Of a DNA stretch of 64,000 nt, positions 59,545-64,000 are shown in pieces. How positions within the stretch are numbered: position 1 is the stretch's first letter; each line of letters opens with the position of its first letter. A program made the translations under genes and the position numbers. Below the pieces are notes generated by a model that worked only from the letters and a program-made list of their open reading frames with translations, made no database searches and was not told where the DNA came from. Source of the stretch: Bryobacteraceae bacterium CoA2 C42 (GTDB taxonomy: Bacteria; Acidobacteriota; Terriglobia; Bryobacterales; Bryobacteraceae); contig JAINDL010000057.1 of assembly GCA_019931245.1 (NCBI GenBank), forward strand, positions 1 to 64,000, read 5' to 3'.

Positions 59545-60707
59545 AGGCGGTAGCGGCGAGCGAGTTTCTCGTTCCAGGAGATCCCGAAGCCGGGGCGCGG
59601 TGGGATGTCCATCGCTCCGTTAGTGATCCGTTCGGGAGGATCGAGTAACTCGCCTCGCCAGCTCACTTCGCCCCACTGCAACTCGAGGATCTCGCAGTTG
59701 CCAAGTCCGGCGATCGCATGGAGACTGGCCACCGTGGCTACCGGGCCACTGGGATTATGAGGCGCGACCGCCACCTGGTGGGCCGCGGCCATGGCGGCGA
59801 TGTGAGTTAACGCCAGTAGGCCGCCGCAATGTTTGACGTCCGGCATGATCACTGCTGCGGCCTTCTCCCGGCAGAGGGGCAGGAATCCATCGACTCCGAA
59901 CAGAAACTCGCCGCCGGCGATGGGCTGGCGGATCTGGCGGGCGATCTCCACGGTCTCCGCCACCCGCGTCGGGGCCACCGGCTCTTCATACCAGCGCAGA
60001 CGCAGGGACTCGAGCTCCCGGGCGACGCGCACGGCCTCGGCGACGGTGAAGTTGCTGTGCACATCCACCATCACGTCGACCGATGGACCGACCGCCTCGC
60101 GGATAGCACGGGTACAATCGATCCCCTGACGCGCTGAGATCCGGGGATAGCCGTCCCAGGGCGCCGCTTTCAATGCCGTGTAACCTTCCGCCACGGCTTG
60201 GCGCGCGGAGGAGGCAAAGCCGGCAGGCGAGCGATCGGTGGTTGCCCGGTTGATGTTGGCGTAGAGCGGAATCCGCTGGCGGAGGGCGCCGCCAAACAGG
60301 GTGTGGGTGGCGACGCCCAGCGTCTGTCCGGCCAGGTCCCACAGGGCCTGTTCGATGGCGCTGTAGGCGGTCGCGGCGAGCAGCCCACCGGCCCGCGCCA
60401 GCGGCTCGGCCGCCCGGCGGTAGGCCGCGATGGCAAGGGCTGACCGGCCTTCGACGAGGGCGGCGAAGCTGGCGAGCGCCTGCTCCATCTCGCGCGCCTG
60501 GGCGGCGGAAGTGGAGGCGAAACCGAAGGCATCCGAGGCCTCGCCGAGGCCGCTGATCCCGCTGTCGGTGTGCAGTTGGACGATCAGCCATACCGTTCGG
60601 GAGGTCGCCCGCACCGGCCACAGCGAATAGCCCTTGATCTTCGGCCTGGCCTGCCCGAGCAGCGGGATCGTCCCCGCGGCCAAAAGCGCCCGTCTGCTCC
60701 ATTGCAT
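59541..60707 (-). CDS. Mandelate racemase/muconate lactonizing enzyme family (enolase superfamily), Tat-like N terminus
   Basis: 388 aa from MQWSRRALLAAGTIPLLGQARP; YTALKAAPWDGYPR, VDVMVDVHSNFTVAEAVRVARELE, RWYEEPVAP, GGEFLFG, PDVKHCGGLL. Confidence 0.93.
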   Translation of the reverse strand: MQWSRRALLAAGTIPLLGQARPKIKGYSLWPVRATSRTVWLIVQLHTDSGISGLGEASDAFGFASTSAAQAREMEQALASFAALVEGRSALAIAAYRRAAEPLARAGGLLAATAYSAIEQALWDLAGQTLGVATHTLFGGALRQRIPLYANINRATTDRSPAGFASSARQAVAEGYTALKAAPWDGYPRISARQGIDCTRAIREAVGPSVDVMVDVHSNFTVAEAVRVARELESLRLRWYEEPVAPTRVAETVEIARQIRQPIAGGEFLFGVDGFLPLCREKAAAVIMPDVKHCGGLLALTHIAAMAAAHQVAVAPHNPSGPVATVASLHAIAGLGNCEILELQWGEVSWRGELLDPPERITNGAMDIPPRPGFGISWNEKLARRYRL

Positions 60708-60761
60708 CGCTCGATTATCCGCTATTTCCCGGTTGCGCCGCGCCTTGGTTACCCTGGGGGG

Positions 60762-61262
60762 ATGCTCCGTTTTCGCCGCTACCGTTCCGCTGACCGGGAG
60801 GCCGTGCTGCGGGTGTTTCGCAGCAATGTGCCGGATTACTTTGCGGCGGCCGAAGAGCCCTGGCTGAAGCAGGTGTTGCGCGAGGCCGGCTGCCCGCTGT
60901 TCGTTCTGACCGAAGATCGGGACCTCATCGGCTTTGGCGGCTTTGAAGTGGCCGAGTTTGCCAACGTGGCGTACCTCGTTTTTGGTATGGTCGACCGCCG
61001 CCATCATGGGCGCGGTCTGGGCCGGCGCCTGCTCGAGTTCCGCCTCGCCCGGATTGCGGTGGCGCGGCGGGCCCCGCGCTATGTCGCGGTCGATACTACC
61101 CCCGCGATTGCCCCTTTCTTTGAGCACTGCGGATTTGATCGGATTGCCGAGTGGCCGGAGGGCTACCGCCACGGCTTCGACCGGATCGACTTGCGCTACG
61201 ATTTCGCCAAGCGCGGGGTGTCGCCGCCAGCGGCCCGGTCGCGTCGTCCTGGGGCGGATTGA
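60762..61262 (+). CDS. GNAT family N-acetyltransferase
   Basis: 166 aa; VAYLVFGMVDRRHHGRGLGRRLLEFRLA. Confidence 0.9.
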   Translation: MLRFRRYRSADREAVLRVFRSNVPDYFAAAEEPWLKQVLREAGCPLFVLTEDRDLIGFGGFEVAEFANVAYLVFGMVDRRHHGRGLGRRLLEFRLARIAVARRAPRYVAVDTTPAIAPFFEHCGFDRIAEWPEGYRHGFDRIDLRYDFAKRGVSPPAARSRRPGAD

Positions 61263-61310
61263 CGCAGATGGCCGAGTGTCCGCGGGGCTACCGGCATGGC
61301 TCTGACCCGT
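61146..61310 (+). repeat. Diverged partial duplication of the GNAT 3' end (offset 125 bp)
   Basis: GCCGAGTGgCCGgaGGGCTACCGcCAcGGCTtcGACC at 61146 vs GCCGAGTGtCCGcgGGGCTACCGgCAtGGCTctGACC at 61271. Confidence 0.65.
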
Positions 61311-61531
61311 TCGTGCCGTTCCACGAGTTTGCAGCGCGCCGTTCCTCGACCGGCGGCCCGCGCCCTTCTGAGTGCCGCTGCCGCGCCCGTGAGAGTTTCC
61401 CGTTACCGTGGGCTGTTTCCGCGGCCCACCGCCGTCTCTGTCTTCAGCGCGTTGCTCAGCTTTGGGGGCCGCCGGGGGGGCGGTCAATGCTCGCGATGGG
61501 GACCGATGCCGAGGACCGGCCGACTGGAGAG

Positions 61532-61852
61532 CTACCCGTCCGCCGCGCGCGGAGCGTTGCCGTCGGCGGCTTGGCCGCCGCGCTGAGCCTGTTTGGCGCG
61601 CAGCCGGGCCAGCGCCTCCTCCCCGGCGCGCCGGGCCTCGGACGTTAACGGCTCCGGCGATTCGGCGTACTCCCGGGCCGCCCCCGCCAGCCAGAACGCA
61701 TAGCCGGAGGCCACCACCACACTGAAAACGCCGAAAGACACCGCTCCGATGCGCAAAATCGACAGCGCAAACCACGCCACGAGTCCGTATCCGGGCAGCG
61801 CGCCGAAAACAAGGATAAGAAGTTTTGTTTTCGGGCTCACAGTCGAACCCAT
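61532..61852 (-). CDS. Hypothetical membrane protein
   Basis: 106 aa, two hydrophobic segments. Confidence 0.65.
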   Translation of the reverse strand: MGSTVSPKTKLLILVFGALPGYGLVAWFALSILRIGAVSFGVFSVVVASGYAFWLAGAAREYAESPEPLTSEARRAGEEALARLRAKQAQRGGQAADGNAPRAADG

Positions 61853-62802
61853 CCCCCTTCCGCCGCCGACCGGAACACTCCCTCGATCACCCGCATGTTG
61901 TGCACCGCCTGCGCCGCCGGCACCGGAACCGGGGTCCCGGCCAGCACGGCTTCTGAAAACGCATCGAACTCCACAGTGTACTGATCGACAACCGGCAACT
62001 CGGTCGGGGCGCCGTTCAGGAAGATGCGGCTCGGCCGGTCCGGCGGCGCGTTGAACGGGATCTCGACTTCAATATGCCCCGCCGTGCCGTAGAAATGCAT
62101 TTTCTGGTAAGGGTGCAGCTGCGTCGAGCAGGTGAAACTGGCCTGCACACCGTCAAAGTCGAGCAGGGCGGAGGTCAGCCGGTCGGTGCCGAAGACCGGA
62201 TCCCGTTCGACCATCCCGAGCACGCGCACCGGTTCGCGCTCGCTGACAAAACGCGAGGTGAAGATCGGGTAGCAGCCGATATCCATCAGCGCCCCGCCGC
62301 CGGCCTCCACTTTGTTCCGGATGTTCGCCGGATCGACGTTGTGATAGCTGAAAAACCCTTGAATCGCCCGCAGTTGCCCGATTTTACCCGCGCGGACCCA
62401 CTCGCGCACCTGCACCCACTGTGGGTGGGTGGCAACCATGAACGCCTCCCCGATCTGCACGCCGCACTCCCGCTGCACGGCGGCAAGCTGTTCGGCTTCG
62501 GCCACGTTCATGGCGATGGGCTTTTCGCACAGCACGTGCTTGCCGGCGCGGGCGGCGGCCGCGGCCCATTCGACGTGCAGGTGATTCGGCAGCGGGATGT
62601 AGACGGCGTCGATGGCCGGGTCGTTGAGAACGCCGGCGTAGGAGTCGAAAACGCGGGGAATCCCAAGCGTTTCGGCCTTGGCCACCTGGGCCGAGCCGAT
62701 GGCCGTTAGGCGGGCGGTCCGGCAGTGCGCCAGAGCGGGTAGGACTTTGGTCAGAAAGAACTTAGACGTGCTGAGGACTCCCCAGCGGAGAATGGTGGCC
62801 AC
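61837..62802 (-). CDS. Gfo/Idh/MocA family oxidoreductase
   Basis: 321 aa; LRWGVLSTSKFFLTKVLPAL, DAVYIPLPNHLHVEWAAAAARAGKHVLCEKPIAM. Confidence 0.95.
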   Translation of the reverse strand: MATILRWGVLSTSKFFLTKVLPALAHCRTARLTAIGSAQVAKAETLGIPRVFDSYAGVLNDPAIDAVYIPLPNHLHVEWAAAAARAGKHVLCEKPIAMNVAEAEQLAAVQRECGVQIGEAFMVATHPQWVQVREWVRAGKIGQLRAIQGFFSYHNVDPANIRNKVEAGGGALMDIGCYPIFTSRFVSEREPVRVLGMVERDPVFGTDRLTSALLDFDGVQASFTCSTQLHPYQKMHFYGTAGHIEVEIPFNAPPDRPSRIFLNGAPTELPVVDQYTVEFDAFSEAVLAGTPVPVPAAQAVHNMRVIEGVFRSAAEGGWVRL

Positions 62803-62848
62803 GTGAAAACTTTACCGCTTTTTGCCGGTGCCCCGCATCCACTCGATT

Positions 62849-64000
62849 ATGCGGAATCTCGTCATCGTTCTGGGTGATCAACTGAACGATGATTCGTCGG
62901 CGTTTGATGGATTTGACCGGAACAAGGATGCCGTCTGGATGGCGGAGGTGGCCGAAGAGTCCACTCACGTCTGGTCGCACAAAGCGCGGATCGCCCTGTT
63001 CCTCGCCGCCATGCGGCATTTCGAGCAGCGGCTGACGCAGAAGGGCCACTGCGTGGTCTACCGGCGCCTGGACGATTTCAACAACACCCACTCCCTCCGC
63101 AAAGAGCTGCTCAAGGCCTGTGAACAGTTCCGTCCGGCGAAACTGATCCTGGTCGAGCCCGGTGACTACCGGGTGCGAGGCGAACTGCTGCAGGCGGCCA
63201 AGAAGGCCGGCGTACCGCTCGAAATCCGTCCGGACCGGAGCTTCTTCTGCTCAGTGGACGAGTTCAAGCGCTGGGCCGAAGGCCGTAAGCAGCTGCGCAT
63301 GGAGTTTTTCTACCGCGAGATGCGCCGCAAGTTCGGTGTCCTGCTCGATGGCAGCGAACCCGAGGGCGGCCGCTGGAACTATGACGTCGAGAACCGCGGC
63401 TCCCTGCCCAAGTCCGGTCCCGGCCCGCTGCGCCCGCCGCTGCGCTTTGAACGGGACAACACGACGAAGTACGTCCTCGAACTGGTTGATTTCCGGTTCA
63501 GCCGCCACCCCGGCTCTCTCGACAACTTCGATTGGCCGGTGACGGCGGAGCAGGCCGACGCCGCCCTCGACGACTTCATTACCCATCGCCTCCCGCACTT
63601 CGGGCAGTATCAGGACGCCATGTGGACCAACGAACCCTGGCTCTACCATTCGCGCCTGTCGGCGGCGATGAACCTGAAACTGCTCGACCCCCGGAAGGTG
63701 GTTACCGCTGCCGAAGCGGCCTACCGGGCGGGCCAGGTGTCACTCGCGCAGGCCGAAGGCTTCATTCGGCAGGTTCTCGGCTGGCGCGAGTACGTGCGCG
63801 GCGTTTACTGGAGCTACATGCCCGAGTATGCTGACCGCAACGAGATGGGCGCTCACGAACCGCTACCCAAGTGGTTCTGGACCGGCAAGACCGAGATGAA
63901 CTGCCTCAAGCAGACGCTGCGGCAGACGCTCGATTACGGCTACGCCCACCACATCCAGCGGCTCATGGTGACCGGTCTCTACTGCCTGCTCGCCGGGATC
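62849..64000 (+). CDS. Cryptochrome/photolyase-related protein (3' truncated by window end)
   Basis: 384 codons open to the edge; MRNLVIVLGDQLNDDSSAFDGFDRNKDAVWMAEVAEESTHVWSHKARIALFLAAMRHF, FYREMRRKFGVLLDGSEPEGGRWNYDVENR, RQVLGWREYVRGVYW. Confidence 0.92.
   Translation, partial: MRNLVIVLGDQLNDDSSAFDGFDRNKDAVWMAEVAEESTHVWSHKARIALFLAAMRHFEQRLTQKGHCVVYRRLDDFNNTHSLRKELLKACEQFRPAKLILVEPGDYRVRGELLQAAKKAGVPLEIRPDRSFFCSVDEFKRWAEGRKQLRMEFFYREMRRKFGVLLDGSEPEGGRWNYDVENRGSLPKSGPGPLRPPLRFERDNTTKYVLELVDFRFSRHPGSLDNFDWPVTAEQADAALDDFITHRLPHFGQYQDAMWTNEPWLYHSRLSAAMNLKLLDPRKVVTAAEAAYRAGQVSLAQAEGFIRQVLGWREYVRGVYWSYMPEYADRNEMGAHEPLPKWFWTGKTEMNCLKQTLRQTLDYGYAHHIQRLMVTGLYCLLAGI

Noticed and set aside
60708-61775. 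N-terminal extension of the mandelate-racemase-like ORF (59541-61775)
   Set aside because: Extension is antisense to the GNAT gene; MQWSRRALL at 60707 is the sensible start.

Overview
This is a 64 kb GC-rich chromosomal window. Its gene content looks acidobacterial (Bryobacterales/Solibacter-like): VWFA-related acidobacterial proteins, an Oar-like TonB-dependent receptor, TIGR03437-type C-terminal domains, DUF1501/DUF1549 pairs and several Gfo/Idh/MocA oxidoreductases. No phage, IS element or CRISPR was seen. The left edge carries part of a bacterial microcompartment (BMC) locus: two BMC-H, three EutN/CcmL pentamers and an acylating aldehyde dehydrogenase with an unusual C-terminal extension, in one gene run with recJ. 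The strongest regulatory find is a candidate ribosome-mediated attenuator upstream of a DAHP synthase gene (50230-50452). It has a 27-codon leader peptide (MSAPAYSFSFFRFWRYCRIERVALARR) with seven aromatic codons, an intrinsic terminator, and a mutually exclusive antiterminator whose 5' arm lies inside the leader ORF. Another candidate is a structured 5' UTR that would sequester a Shine-Dalgarno sequence (11708-11803). A recurring pattern of decayed tandem duplications of gene 3' ends is clear at about 39.4-39.85 kb, likely at 61.15-61.5 kb, and tentative at 21.4 and 26.4 kb. Other features are tRNA-Leu(UAG), futalosine-pathway menaquinone genes, a PhoR/PhoB-type pair, ClpC, NadD, a P450, a rhomboid protease and a 3'-truncated cryptochrome/photolyase-like gene at the right edge. 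All family calls come from reading the translations; no database search was run.
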